Assembly: GCF_000058485.1 (NCBI RefSeq)
Contig: NC_008278.1
Coordinates: forward strand, 1,296,962-1,360,961
Length of the DNA: 64,000 nucleotides
Direction: 5' to 3'
From: Frankia alni ACN14a
GTDB lineage: Bacteria; Actinomycetota; Actinomycetes; Frankiales; Frankiaceae
In this document: piece by piece, positions 19,392 through 28,424 of the stretch
Layout: each line of letters opens with the position of its first letter
Numbering within the stretch: the first letter of the stretch is position 1
Notes under the pieces: model-generated
The model's database searches: none
Told to the model about the DNA's origin: nothing
The model's input: the letters and a program-made list of their open reading frames with translations, nothing else
Program-made: the position numbers and the translations under genes

Positions 19392-21374
19392 ATGGGACGG
19401 CACCGCTCGGATGACCCGGACGGCGACGCCGATCGCCCGGCCACCCTGGCAACCGCCCGGTGGCTTGTGCTGGGGGTCGCCGCGGCCGGGCTGATCTTCA
19501 GTTCGCTGGGGCTGCTGGTCGCCGCGGTGGTCCCGCCGTTCACCGGGGCCGACGAGGCGCAGCACACGGCGTACGCGCTCGAGCTCGCCCACGGCTCGCT
19601 GCCTCGGCTCGACACCCCGGTGCGCTCCCGGGTACCCGGCATGCCGGGCCTGCCGGCGAGCTGCCGGGCCGCACCCGCGCAGACCAGAGCCGCGGTCGAC
19701 GCGCATGCCGACGGGCTGTGCGGGGTGCGCCTCGGTCGGGGACTGTCCAACTTCGACCTGGTCTACACCGCCAACCACCCGCCGTTGTTCTACGTGGTGG
19801 AGGCGGTGCCGCTGGGGGCCGGCGAGGCGGCGGGCCATCCGCTGGCCGGCTTTCGTGCCGCCCGCGCCGTCAACGTGCTGCTCGGTGTGGGCGTCGTCGT
19901 CGCGACGGCGGCGTTGTGCCGCGGGCTGCTGCCGGACCGGCCGGGCCTCGCGGTGGGGGCGGCGGCGGTCATCGGGGCCGTCGGGCTCGTCGTCGTCACC
20001 TCCGGACAGATCTACAACGACACCCTGGCGATGGCGACCGTGACGGGGCTGCTCGCGGTGACCGTCGCCCTCGCCCGCGGTGGGCCGCGCCCGCGGATCC
20101 TCGTGGGTCTCGCGATGCTCGGGCCGGCCGCGGCGGCCAGCCGCGCGAGCGGCGCGGTGGCGCTCGCCGCCGTGGTGCCCGCCGTCGCCGCCGCCGTGGC
20201 GCTGCACACCACGGGAAGCCGCACCCGCCGGGCCGGCCGGGGCCTGGCCACCGCTGGTGCGCTGCTCGCCCTCACCGTCGCCGCCGTCGGCTGGTTCTAC
20301 CTGCGTAACCAGCGCCTTTACGGCGATCCCACCGCCTCCGGGCGGATCGCGCAGATGTTCCCGCTCGGCGGGGCGCACCCCTCGGTCTGGCAGGTGCTGC
20401 GCGACGGTGATCTGTGGTGGTACGTCTACCGCGGGTTCTTCGGCCGGCCCACACTCGTCACCGGTCACGCCGAGCAGGTCGCCGTCGGCGTCGCGGTGGT
20501 CACCGGCGCCGGTCTGGCCGCAGCGGCCCTGCGCGCGGCCACCCGGCGCCGGTCCGGAGAGGCTGCCCCCGGACCGTCCGCAGCCGGCCCGGGCGGCAGC
20601 AGCGAGAACGGCAGCAGCGGGAACGGCAGCAGCGGGAACGGCAGCAGCGGGAACGGCAGCAGCGGGAACGGCAGCAGCGGGAACGGCAGCAGCGGTGGCG
20701 TGGTCCTCGGGTGGCTCCTGGTGGCCGCGCACTGTTTGCTCGTCGTCGCCACCCTGGTGGGTTACGTGGCCGCGGGTGGGGCGTCGTTCACCCGTTACCT
20801 GCTGCCGATGGCACCGGTGCTCGCGATCGGTGTCGCCGCGTCCTGCCGAGCCCTGCCGCTGGGTCGGCGCGGGCTGCCGACGCTGGCCGTCGTCGCGGCG
20901 ATGACGGCCTGCACGGTGGTGCTCGTCGGGCGGGAGCTGGCCTGGAAGCGGCCTGCGCTGGCGCCGCTCGCCCTGCCCGACCGGCTGCGCGCCGGCTGGG
21001 CGCTGGGCGGACCCGGCTCGGCGCGGGTGGGCCTGGTGGTCCTGGCGAGCTGCGCGGTCGCGGGCGGGGCGCTGCTCGCCGCCGCCCTAGGGAAGCTCGG
21101 CGACCCGGCGGTAGACGGCCGCGGTCAGCTCCGCGGTGCGCCGCCAGGTGAAGGTGCGGGCGTGGGCGCGGCCCGCCTCGACGTCGCCGGGGGAGGCGAG
21201 CAGGGCGAGGATCGCCTCGGCGAGCTCGTCGGCGAAGGAGTCCCGGCCGGCCTGACGGACCAGCCGCACCGGGCTGCCGACGGCCTCGACGAGGGCTCCG
21301 GTGACCTCGCGGACGGTCGGGATGTCGGCGGCGACGACGGGGGTACTGGCGGCGAGCGCCTCCAGGGGCGGTAG
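19392..21374 (+). CDS. Polytopic membrane protein, GT-C / DUF2142-like
   Basis: 660 residues as the frame runs. About 11-12 membrane helices, with D54-E55 in ADEAQH in the first extracytoplasmic loop, the same motif as the proteins at 8438 and 36559. A cytosolic or loop linker holds seven GSSGN pentapeptide repeats. The ATG at 19392 has GGGGG 6 nt upstream. Oddity: the hydrophobic protein ends near codon 565 (about 21086), but the frame continues 288 bp as a polar tail antisense to the next glycosyltransferase gene. The tail may be a lost stop codon. Confidence 0.75.
   Translation: MGRHRSDDPDGDADRPATLATARWLVLGVAAAGLIFSSLGLLVAAVVPPFTGADEAQHTAYALELAHGSLPRLDTPVRSRVPGMPGLPASCRAAPAQTRAAVDAHADGLCGVRLGRGLSNFDLVYTANHPPLFYVVEAVPLGAGEAAGHPLAGFRAARAVNVLLGVGVVVATAALCRGLLPDRPGLAVGAAAVIGAVGLVVVTSGQIYNDTLAMATVTGLLAVTVALARGGPRPRILVGLAMLGPAAAASRASGAVALAAVVPAVAAAVALHTTGSRTRRAGRGLATAGALLALTVAAVGWFYLRNQRLYGDPTASGRIAQMFPLGGAHPSVWQVLRDGDLWWYVYRGFFGRPTLVTGHAEQVAVGVAVVTGAGLAAAALRAATRRRSGEAAPGPSAAGPGGSSENGSSGNGSSGNGSSGNGSSGNGSSGNGSSGGVVLGWLLVAAHCLLVVATLVGYVAAGGASFTRYLLPMAPVLAIGVAASCRALPLGRRGLPTLAVVAAMTACTVVLVGRELAWKRPALAPLALPDRLRAGWALGGPGSARVGLVVLASCAVAGGALLAAALGKLGDPAVDGRGQLRGAPPGEGAGVGAARLDVAGGGEQGEDRLGELVGEGVPAGLTDQPHRAADGLDEGSGDLADGRDVGGDDGGTGGERLQGR
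20595..20699. repeat. 15-bp tandem repeat encoding GSSGN
   Basis: Seven 15-bp units (GGCAGCAGCGGGAAC; first and last diverged) in frame within the membrane protein gene. Near-perfect identity suggests recent slippage expansion and likely strain-to-strain length variation. Confidence 0.92.
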
Positions 21375-22223
21375 GCCGAAACCCTCGTAGCGGGAGGGGA
21401 AGCACAGCACGCCGGCGCCCGCGACCGTCGCCCGAAGCTGCTCGGCGTCGAGGTAGCCGGCGGTGACGACGCTGCCGGCAGGCAGTCCGGCGAGGTCGAG
21501 GGTCGGTCCCCACCCCGGCGGTCCCACGAGGACGAGCGGGGGAGCGCCGAGCTTCGCCGCGTGCAGCCGGCGGACGGCCTCCAGCAGGACCGGGAGGTTC
21601 TTGCGGGGCTCGACCGAGCCGACGAAGAGCAGGTACCGCTCGGGCAGGCCGTGGGCCCGCTTCCAGGCGGCCGTCGGCGCCGGGGTGGTGAACCAGGCGT
21701 CGTCGACGCCGAGCGGGGTGGGGGTGACCAGCGCCGGGTCCAGCCGGTAGGCGGTGATCACCTCGTCGGCGACGGCCCGGCTCGGCGTGAGCACGGCGTG
21801 GGCACGGCGCAGCCCGCGGGGAACGAGATCGCTGTAGCGGGCGGAGGCAGCCGTGACCGTGTCCGGGGTCCGCAGGTAGGACAGATCGTGGATGGTGAGC
21901 ACGCCGCGGGCACGGCGCAGCGGCGGCAGCACGAAGTTGGTCCCGTGCACGACGTCCGCGGCGCCGGTCAGCCATTCCACTGGTGGCTGCTCGCCGCGGA
22001 TCCAGGCGTCCTGGAGCAGCCGCGCCGGCGCCCGGCGGGCCGCGGGGCGCACCCCCGCCGGCAGGCTGGCGGCGAGCTCGTCGAGCCCGCGCCAGGTGAA
22101 CGCCGTCGCCGCCAGCTCCCAGGACGCGTCGAGCCGGGCGAGGCCGGCCAGCAGGTGCTCGGTGTAGCGGCCGACGCCGGTGCGCCGCCCGAGCAGCGGC
22201 GTGCCGTCGAGCACGATCCTCAT
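21087..22223 (-). CDS. Glycosyltransferase family 4
   Basis: 378 residues, GT-B fold. The N-terminal acceptor domain starts DGTPLLGRRTGVGRYTEHL. The C-terminal donor domain has VGSVEPRKNL and the retaining GT4 motif FPSRYEGFGLPPLEALA. It probably adds mannose, rhamnose or a similar sugar from NDP-sugar at the inner membrane face. ATG 22223 has GGGAG about 8 nt upstream. It follows the 22274 gene on the same strand by about 50 bp and overlaps the tail of the convergent membrane gene by 288 bp. Confidence 0.88.
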   Translation of the reverse strand: MRIVLDGTPLLGRRTGVGRYTEHLLAGLARLDASWELAATAFTWRGLDELAASLPAGVRPAARRAPARLLQDAWIRGEQPPVEWLTGAADVVHGTNFVLPPLRRARGVLTIHDLSYLRTPDTVTAASARYSDLVPRGLRRAHAVLTPSRAVADEVITAYRLDPALVTPTPLGVDDAWFTTPAPTAAWKRAHGLPERYLLFVGSVEPRKNLPVLLEAVRRLHAAKLGAPPLVLVGPPGWGPTLDLAGLPAGSVVTAGYLDAEQLRATVAGAGVLCFPSRYEGFGLPPLEALAASTPVVAADIPTVREVTGALVEAVGSPVRLVRQAGRDSFADELAEAILALLASPGDVEAGRAHARTFTWRRTAELTAAVYRRVAELP

Positions 22224-22273
22224 CCGCCCGCTCCCGCCGCCGTCACGTCGATGCCCGCACCTTCGCGTCCCGG

Positions 22274-23893
22274 TCAGCCCTGGTAGAGCCGGCGGCGCTC
22301 GGCGATGTCGCGCCACTGGTCGGCGAACGCGTCGTCCGAGAAGGTCTGGGCCCGCTCGACCGCCGCGGCCGCGAGCCGGCCGCGCAGGCCGTCCTCGGCG
22401 GCGAGCCGGCGGGTGAACGAGGCGACCTGCTCCGGTCCGGTCCACCGGTAGCCGTCGACGCCGTGGCGGACGATCTCCCGCTGCCCGGCGCGGTCGATGA
22501 CGACGGGCACGCAGCCGCCGGCCATCGCCTCGACGGTGGTCATCCCGAAGTGCTCCGCCGTCCAGGGCCGGCGTCGGTCGTCCTCGCCGTACCCGGTCGC
22601 CGACCAGAACACGGAGCTGGTCGACAGCAGCTGCTCGACCTGAGCTCGCGGGGCGTTCGGGTGGACCTGCACCGGCAGGCCGGCCCCGGCGGCGCGGACC
22701 TGCTCCAGGTAGGGCCGCTGGGACTCCTCGCAGCCGCCGACGACGTGCATCGTCCAGCCCGGCAGGTCGCCGGCCCGGTAGAGCTCACCGAACCACTGCA
22801 CCATCTCGAGCTGCCGCTTGGCGTGCCCGAGGCCCGGCATGAAGAACCGCCCGACGGTGACGACGGCCTTCTCCCGGGCCGGCGCCGGGTGCAGCCGCTG
22901 CACCTGGATCGGGGGGAAAAGCACGTCGGCGTCGCGCTTCCACAACCGCCGGATCCAGCCCCGGGTGAACTGCGAGTTGGCCATGACCACGTCGTAGCCG
23001 TCGAGGTAGGCCAGGTCCGCCGGGTCGCGCAGCAGCCAGGGGAAGCGCAGCGGCAGGCGGGCGATCGGTCCCTCGTCGCCGTCGGTGACCCGTGGCCGGC
23101 TCACCGCGACGCCGAGTTCGCGCACGTCCGCGGCACCCGGCGAGAACGCGTCGCTGACCAGGGTGAGCTCGGTGCCGTCGGTGGTCGGCGGCAGCGGCAC
23201 CTCGAACGGGGCGAAGTCGGCGCCGATCTCCAGCTTGGCCAGCACCCCGCCGCCGGCGTCGAGGACCCGCAGCGACGTGCCGGCGGGCGCGCCCGGACGG
23301 CCGATGTCGGCGCGCAGGGTGCGCCGCTGACCCGGGCTGACGGCGAGGATGCCCGACCCGTTCGTCCAGGTCCACTGCCGGCGACGGCCGCCCTCCGGCG
23401 GGTACCAGCCCTGGCCGAAGCTGACCGCCGGGCGGACCCCGCGCAGCAGGGGGCCGGCGGTGCGCACCGCGGCCTTGCGCCAGGCCGCCATGTCGTGGTC
23501 GAACGGAGTCGGGAAGAAGCACAGGTACGCCGAGCGGCGGGACTGCGGCGCGATGCGGCTCATGTACGAGCCGTTGACGAACAGGTCGTAGCTCGCGGAC
23601 AGTGCCGCGATGGCCTCCTCCCCGCGGTCGGGCAGCCGGACGTAGCGGCAGCCGGCGAGATCCAGGCCGAGATGGCTGCCGAGCTGGTCGAGGTCGACCT
23701 CGGAGTGCCCGAGGATGTCGACACTCGCGCCCTCGGCCGCCAGCACCTGGGCGATCATGCCGTTGTGGCGTTCCCCGCCGCCCATCGAGTGCCAGAACCG
23801 GTTGTAGACGGCGGCCCGCACCCCCCGCGCCGGCCGCTCGTCGGGGCCGACGGCCGCGGCGGGATCCGTGGCGCCGCTCGCGCGTTCGCTCAT
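22274..23893 (-). CDS. Glycosyltransferase (GT4-like) with inserted beta-rich domain
   Basis: 539 residues. The N-terminal Rossmann part (RAAVYNRFWHSMGGGERHNG) and the C-terminal donor domain (VGRFFMPGLGHAKRQLEM; EHFGMTTVEAMAGGCVPVV) are GT4-like. An insert of about 105 residues (about 160-265) has W/T-rich beta strands and ends in DVRELGVAVS. Its ATG overlaps the stop of the upstream GT2 gene (ATGA), so the two are translationally coupled. It probably extends the glycan exported by the neighbouring ABC transporter. Confidence 0.87.
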   Translation of the reverse strand: MSERASGATDPAAAVGPDERPARGVRAAVYNRFWHSMGGGERHNGMIAQVLAAEGASVDILGHSEVDLDQLGSHLGLDLAGCRYVRLPDRGEEAIAALSASYDLFVNGSYMSRIAPQSRRSAYLCFFPTPFDHDMAAWRKAAVRTAGPLLRGVRPAVSFGQGWYPPEGGRRRQWTWTNGSGILAVSPGQRRTLRADIGRPGAPAGTSLRVLDAGGGVLAKLEIGADFAPFEVPLPPTTDGTELTLVSDAFSPGAADVRELGVAVSRPRVTDGDEGPIARLPLRFPWLLRDPADLAYLDGYDVVMANSQFTRGWIRRLWKRDADVLFPPIQVQRLHPAPAREKAVVTVGRFFMPGLGHAKRQLEMVQWFGELYRAGDLPGWTMHVVGGCEESQRPYLEQVRAAGAGLPVQVHPNAPRAQVEQLLSTSSVFWSATGYGEDDRRRPWTAEHFGMTTVEAMAGGCVPVVIDRAGQREIVRHGVDGYRWTGPEQVASFTRRLAAEDGLRGRLAAAAVERAQTFSDDAFADQWRDIAERRRLYQG

Positions 23894-25329
23894 CGCGAGA
23901 CCAGCCAGCTCTGCAGGCTCGAGCGCCGCTCGGCGGCGGTGCGGCCGATCTCGCGCCGGGCCCGCAGCATCGTGGGCAGCAGCCGCAGGTACGAGCCGCA
24001 CACCCGCAGCCGCAGCAGCGTCGGGCGGATCGCCGGCCGGCTGCGGCCCCGCCACGCCTGGCGCAGGGTGCGCAGCGCGATGGAGGCGGTCGTTGCCGGG
24101 TAGCGCAGCACCGCGGACAGCGCCAGCGCCGCCGTCGCGTCCTTGGTGAGCATCAGCAGCCGGTTGCGGTCGGTGTGGAAGACGAACAGCGGCGACCACT
24201 CGACGCTCGACGCCGAATGGATGTGCCGCAGCACCGCGCCCGGCACGTAGCGGATCGTGTACCCGCGGGCCCGGATCCGCCACGACAGGTCGGTGTCCTC
24301 GTAGTAGAGGAAGAACGCGTCGTCGAACCAGCCGAGCTCGTGGCCCAGCGACGACCGGATGGCCATCCCGTTGCCGCAGGCGGTGAACACGTCCTCCGGC
24401 TGGTCGAACTGGCCGGTGTCGACCTGCTGGTAGCCCCGGTCCGCGCCGTAGCCGTCGGTCAGCACGATCCCACCGACGTTGTTGACCACGTCGACGCGCG
24501 GCGCCTCCCCGCCGACGGTGAGTGTCACCGTCGTCGACTCCGGGCCGACGGCCAGCTCGGCCCGGCCGCCGTCGGTGGAGCCGGTCGGGCCGTCCCAGCT
24601 CAGCACGACCTGCTTGCGCGACTCCGCCGCCCAGGTGAACCCGAGGGTGACCGGCCCGCCGTCCGGGATCGGGACGCACAGCTCGCCGTCGCCGCGGGTC
24701 CAGAAGTACGGGGCCTTCGCCGGCCCCTCGGCGCCGTAGGTCAGCTTCTCCCACAGCACCTCGCGCAGCGCCTCGCGCCCGTCCACGGTCACCGACGACA
24801 CCCGCACGCCCAGCTCCCGGGAGTCGTGCGGGCCCGGCACGAAGGTGGGCGTGCTCAACCGCATCCGCAGGAAGCGGGGCAGGAACACGACCTTGCCGGT
24901 GGCGGCGCCGAGGTGCTGGCCACCGGGCTCGCCGAACGGCGCCAGCAGGGCCGCCAGCCAGCTTGGTTCGGGGACGGCGTCGTTGTTCACCAGCACCGCG
25001 TACGGCGTGGTGACCTGGCGCAGGGCGAGGTTGTTGCCCCCGGCGAAGCCGAGGTTGCGATCCGAGGGCACGACCCGCACCCAGGGGTATCGCTCGGCGA
25101 GCAGCTCCCGGGAGCCGTCCGCGGAGGCGTTGTCGACGACCCAGGTCTGGAAGGCGAAGCCGGCGTCCTGCTTGGCGATGCCGTCGAGGCAGGCAGGCAG
25201 CAGGTGTGCCCCGTTCCAGTTGACGATCACGATGGTCGCCAGCGGCTCGGCGGCCGCGCCGCCGCCCGGCCCGGCCGCGCCGCCGCCCGGCCCGGCGGCG
25301 GTGGTGCCCGTCTGCTTTCGCTCCGTCAT
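23890..25329 (-). CDS. Glycosyltransferase family 2 with inserted beta-rich domain
   Basis: 479 residues. The GT-A core begins IVIVNWNGAHLL; the donor metal motif is VNNDA and the base region is YYEDTDLSWR. These are typical of rhamnosyl- or related transferases. Between them lies an insert of about 135 residues (about 155-290) with DSRELGVRVS at its start and YFWTRGDGEL later. It contains the same two signatures as the next gene's insert, but in the opposite order. The ATG overlaps the stop of wzt (ATGA) and its own stop overlaps the next ATG, indicating one tightly coupled operon. Confidence 0.9.
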   Translation of the reverse strand: MTERKQTGTTAAGPGGGAAGPGGGAAAEPLATIVIVNWNGAHLLPACLDGIAKQDAGFAFQTWVVDNASADGSRELLAERYPWVRVVPSDRNLGFAGGNNLALRQVTTPYAVLVNNDAVPEPSWLAALLAPFGEPGGQHLGAATGKVVFLPRFLRMRLSTPTFVPGPHDSRELGVRVSSVTVDGREALREVLWEKLTYGAEGPAKAPYFWTRGDGELCVPIPDGGPVTLGFTWAAESRKQVVLSWDGPTGSTDGGRAELAVGPESTTVTLTVGGEAPRVDVVNNVGGIVLTDGYGADRGYQQVDTGQFDQPEDVFTACGNGMAIRSSLGHELGWFDDAFFLYYEDTDLSWRIRARGYTIRYVPGAVLRHIHSASSVEWSPLFVFHTDRNRLLMLTKDATAALALSAVLRYPATTASIALRTLRQAWRGRSRPAIRPTLLRLRVCGSYLRLLPTMLRARREIGRTAAERRSSLQSWLVSR

Positions 25330-26876
25330 CCGCGCAGCCTCGCCTCGTAGTCGACCTTGAGAAGCCCGTCCGCCTGCGGTCCGCTGACGCCGAACAGCTC
25401 CTCGAACCGGCGGGTCGTCACCGGGGCGCCGGTGGTGGCGTCCGAGACGTGCACCTTGACCGCGAACGCCCCGAGCAGTTCGGGCAGGTGCGGAACGGAG
25501 AAGTCCACGATGTGCCGGCCGGGGCCGACGGCGAGCCCGCCGGGGGGCGTCTCCATCATCCAGATGGGCACCTCGCTCTGCCCGACGATGTAGGTGTGCA
25601 GGTAGATCCGCTCCGGCGCGCCCTCGGTGACATCGAGCTCGACGCTGACCGTGAGCCGCTCGCCCGGGTCGTACTGCACCAGCGGCAGCCCGCCGGGATC
25701 CGGGCTGAAGGCCACCGACTGAGGGCGGACGGTGGCGTACTCCCACGACACCGGGCCCTCGGCCGGCAGGCTGCCCAGCTTCTGCCGCAGCAGCTTCGTG
25801 CCCACGGCGGGGTTGCCGTCGTAGATCAGCGAGCCCGACTCCAGCACCAGGATCCGGTCACACATGCTCTCGATGAGGTCGAGGGAGTGGGTGACGAACA
25901 GGATCGTGCGCCCCTGTGCCCGGAACTCGGCGATCTTGGCGAGGCACTTGCGCTGGAATGCCTCGTCACCGACGGCGAGCACCTCGTCGACGAGCAGTAC
26001 GTCCGGATCGACGTGTACGGCCACGGCGAAGCCGAGGCGCACGTACTGGCCGGACGAGTAGTGCTTCACGTCATCGTCGATCTTGTGTCGCAGCTCGGAG
26101 AAGTCGACGATCGAGTCGAACAGGCGGTCGATCTCCCGCTTGGACAAGCCGAGCAGCGAGGCGTTGAGGTAGACGTTGTCCCGCCCGGACAGCTCGCCGT
26201 TGAACCCGGCGCCGAGCTCCAGCAGCGACGCGATCCGGCCCTGCACCGAGACCTCGCCGCTGGTCGGACGCAGGATGCCGGCGAGCACCTTGAGCAGGGT
26301 CGACTTCCCCGAGCCGTTCGCCCCGGCGAGCCCGACCGTCTGGCCGCGCCCGATCGTCACGTCGACGTCGCGCAGCGCCCAGAAGTCGTCCCCGGCGGGG
26401 CCGCCACGGCGGACGAACCGTTCCTTCAGGCTCGTCGCCCGGTTGCTGTACGAGACGAACCGCTTGCTCACCCCGGTCCCCTGGATCACCACCGCCGAGC
26501 CGGGGGCGACCTCCCCGGGACCAACCTGCTCGGGGGCGCCGAGGGAATCGGGCGCGCCGAAGGGATCGGGAGCGCCGAAGGGATCGACTGCCCCGAGCCT
26601 GCCGGCCGGCGCCGCACCGTCCGCGCCGGAATAGCCCCAGGAGTCCGACCGACCCGGCGCCGTGGCGGCGACCTCCGGGTAGGACGGCGTGACGGGGTCG
26701 AGCGTGGCGGGGTCGAGCGCTGTCGGATCGAGCGCGCTCGGGTCCGGCGCGGTCGGGTCGAGTGCGGCGGGGCCGGCTGGCGCGGCGCCGTCGACCGGGC
26801 CGCGCGGGGCCGCGGGACGCCGCCCCCACGGCGGGGAGGCCGCACCGCGCTGGTACGCGGACGAGTGTCGGGCCAC
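25326..26876 (-). CDS. wzt: ABC transporter ATPase for polysaccharide export (Wzt type)
   Basis: 516 residues. Order: an unusual disordered N-terminal extension of about 115 residues, the ABC ATPase, then a Wzt_C-like beta domain (about 380-510). ATPase motifs: Walker A GANGSGKST, signature YSSGQYVRLGFA (modified LSGGQ, as in Wzt/TagH), Walker B VLLVDEVLAVGD, H-loop VTHS. The C-terminal domain in Wzt proteins reads the non-reducing end of the glycan. The GTG at 26876 has AAGGAG 5 nt upstream. It lies 116 bp after the permease gene. Confidence 0.93.
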   Translation of the reverse strand: MARHSSAYQRGAASPPWGRRPAAPRGPVDGAAPAGPAALDPTAPDPSALDPTALDPATLDPVTPSYPEVAATAPGRSDSWGYSGADGAAPAGRLGAVDPFGAPDPFGAPDSLGAPEQVGPGEVAPGSAVVIQGTGVSKRFVSYSNRATSLKERFVRRGGPAGDDFWALRDVDVTIGRGQTVGLAGANGSGKSTLLKVLAGILRPTSGEVSVQGRIASLLELGAGFNGELSGRDNVYLNASLLGLSKREIDRLFDSIVDFSELRHKIDDDVKHYSSGQYVRLGFAVAVHVDPDVLLVDEVLAVGDEAFQRKCLAKIAEFRAQGRTILFVTHSLDLIESMCDRILVLESGSLIYDGNPAVGTKLLRQKLGSLPAEGPVSWEYATVRPQSVAFSPDPGGLPLVQYDPGERLTVSVELDVTEGAPERIYLHTYIVGQSEVPIWMMETPPGGLAVGPGRHIVDFSVPHLPELLGAFAVKVHVSDATTGAPVTTRRFEELFGVSGPQADGLLKVDYEARLRG

Positions 26877-26992
26877 TACAACTCCTTGCTGGCCGCCGGC
26901 GGACGTCTCACCATGATCGCACCGCGGTCGGCGTGCTGGCTCCAGGGCTCGCGGCGGCGGACGACGACGTCGCCGGGCCGCCGGGAGCCCAC

Positions 26993-27934
26993 CTACAGAT
27001 CCTCGGCGAAGTCCGCCTGCATGGTGCGGAACACGTGGAAACCCAGCCAGAGCAGGACGAGCGAGATCGCCCCTGCGACGGCGAGATGTTCCAGGTAGAA
27101 CGTGTATCCCGGATCCGCCTGGACGGGGGTCGAGCCGGTGGAGCCACCCCCAGGATCGTAGATCGCGCGCTGGAACGTGATGACCACCACCGCCATCGGG
27201 TTGAGCAGGTACACCCAGGTCCACTCGTGCAGCCGGTTCTGGATGAGGCCGAAGGCGTAGACCATGGGGTTCAGCCAGAACCAGGCGAGCAGGGCGACGT
27301 CGAGCAGGTGGGAGGTGTCGCGGTAGCGCACGTTGAGGGCGCTGACCAGCAGCGACAGCGCGACCGTGAACGTGATGGCGACGGCCCCGGCGGGCACGAG
27401 CAGCAGCAGGTCGGCGCCGAGCAGGTTGTAGCCGAGGATCAGGATCACCACGAAAAGCACGAGCAGCTGGAGCAGGAAGTGCACGGCGGCGAACCCGACC
27501 GCCGACAGCGGGAGCACGGCGAGCGGGAACCGCACCTTCTTGACCAGGTTCGCGTTCGCGACGACGCTGCCGCACGCCGACGACACGCTGCCCGAGAAGG
27601 CGTTCCAGATCAGCAGCCCGGACATCAGGTAAATGCCGAACCGCGGAATTCCGGACTTGAGGACGATCTGGAAGACGAACGTGTAGACCACGAGCAGGAG
27701 CATCGGGTTCGCCAGCGACCAGGCGAAGCCCAGCGTGGAACCCTTGTACTTGACCTTCAGGTCCTTGCGGATGAGATTGCGCAGCAGTTCCCAACGCACC
27801 CGCGTCTGCGCCCGGCTGCGGCGGGCCAGCCGGCTCGGGTCCATCGCGTGCTGCCCAGGGCCGGGGCCCGTCGGCGGCGGGGACGGGGCCGTCGGAGCAC
27901 CCGCCGGCAGCGGAGCGTCAGCCAGATGTGACAC
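26993..27934 (-). CDS. wzm: ABC-2 polysaccharide export permease (Wzm type)
   Basis: 313 residues. A cytoplasmic N-terminus of about 55 residues is followed by about six membrane helices. Family motif KDLKVKYKGSTLGFAWSLANPM precedes helix 1 (written here as its two parts, KDLKVKYKGSTLG and FAWSLANPM). NPMVYAFGLI and YLLNPMAVVV occur between later helices. It forms the channel that moves a lipid-linked glycan across the membrane with the ATPase downstream. The GTG at 27934 has GGGGAGG upstream; the longer in-frame start at 27982 lacks a site. Confidence 0.93.
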   Translation of the reverse strand: MSHLADAPLPAGAPTAPSPPPTGPGPGQHAMDPSRLARRSRAQTRVRWELLRNLIRKDLKVKYKGSTLGFAWSLANPMLLLVVYTFVFQIVLKSGIPRFGIYLMSGLLIWNAFSGSVSSACGSVVANANLVKKVRFPLAVLPLSAVGFAAVHFLLQLLVLFVVILILGYNLLGADLLLLVPAGAVAITFTVALSLLVSALNVRYRDTSHLLDVALLAWFWLNPMVYAFGLIQNRLHEWTWVYLLNPMAVVVITFQRAIYDPGGGSTGSTPVQADPGYTFYLEHLAVAGAISLVLLWLGFHVFRTMQADFAEDL

Positions 27935-28424
27935 GGCCGGCCCTCCCCGTCCCCCGGAGATCAGGCCGCCGGTCCTCGGCACGGCGTGGCTGGAGCTGCA
28001 CCTGTCCGCTCCTCACTCGACACGACAGAGATCTGACAGTACCGAGAACCGTCGCCGGCCCGGCACGCCCCCGGGCCGGGGCAGCGCCGGGACACGCCCG
28101 CCGGACGATGCGCCCACCGACGGTGATGCGCCCACCGAGGGGTGATGCGCCCCACCGGGGGTGTCGTCCCGGTCGCGGGTGAATGGCCGACGGAGCGCAA
28201 CGGCGAACCGGACCGCTTCTCGGCAGAATCGTGACGGTACCGTGCCCGGACCGAGCCGGCGCCGCCACCCGGTCCGGTGGCCGGTGTCCGGAACGGGGTT
28301 CATAGTATCGACCCGTCCATCTGGCTTCGGCCGGCCGATGCCGCGTGGGGGATTCCCGACGTTTGGCGGCCGTCGGGGCCGACCCGGCGGAGGCGGCCAT
28401 ACCGGTCGCATGGAGAGGACGGCC
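27935..28424. other. Divergent control region between the export operon and HAD/methyltransferase pair
   Basis: 490 bp without a supported gene. On the plus strand TAGTAT (28303-28308) could be a -10 box for the HAD gene. On the minus strand TACTGT (28036-28041) could serve wzm. Three imperfect copies of GATGCGCCCACCGA lie at 28107, 28125 and 28144, spaced 18-19 bp, on one DNA face roughly every two turns, which would suit cooperative regulator binding. Confidence 0.45.
28107..28158. repeat. Three direct repeats in the divergent promoter region
   Basis: GATGCGCCCACCGA at 28107-28120 and 28125-28138, and a variant with one inserted C at 28144-28158. Candidate binding sites for a regulator of both operons. 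Confidence 0.6.

Noticed and set aside
20595-20699. Possible CRISPR array
   Set aside because: The units abut directly with no spacers and encode a GSSGN linker; this is a coding tandem repeat.
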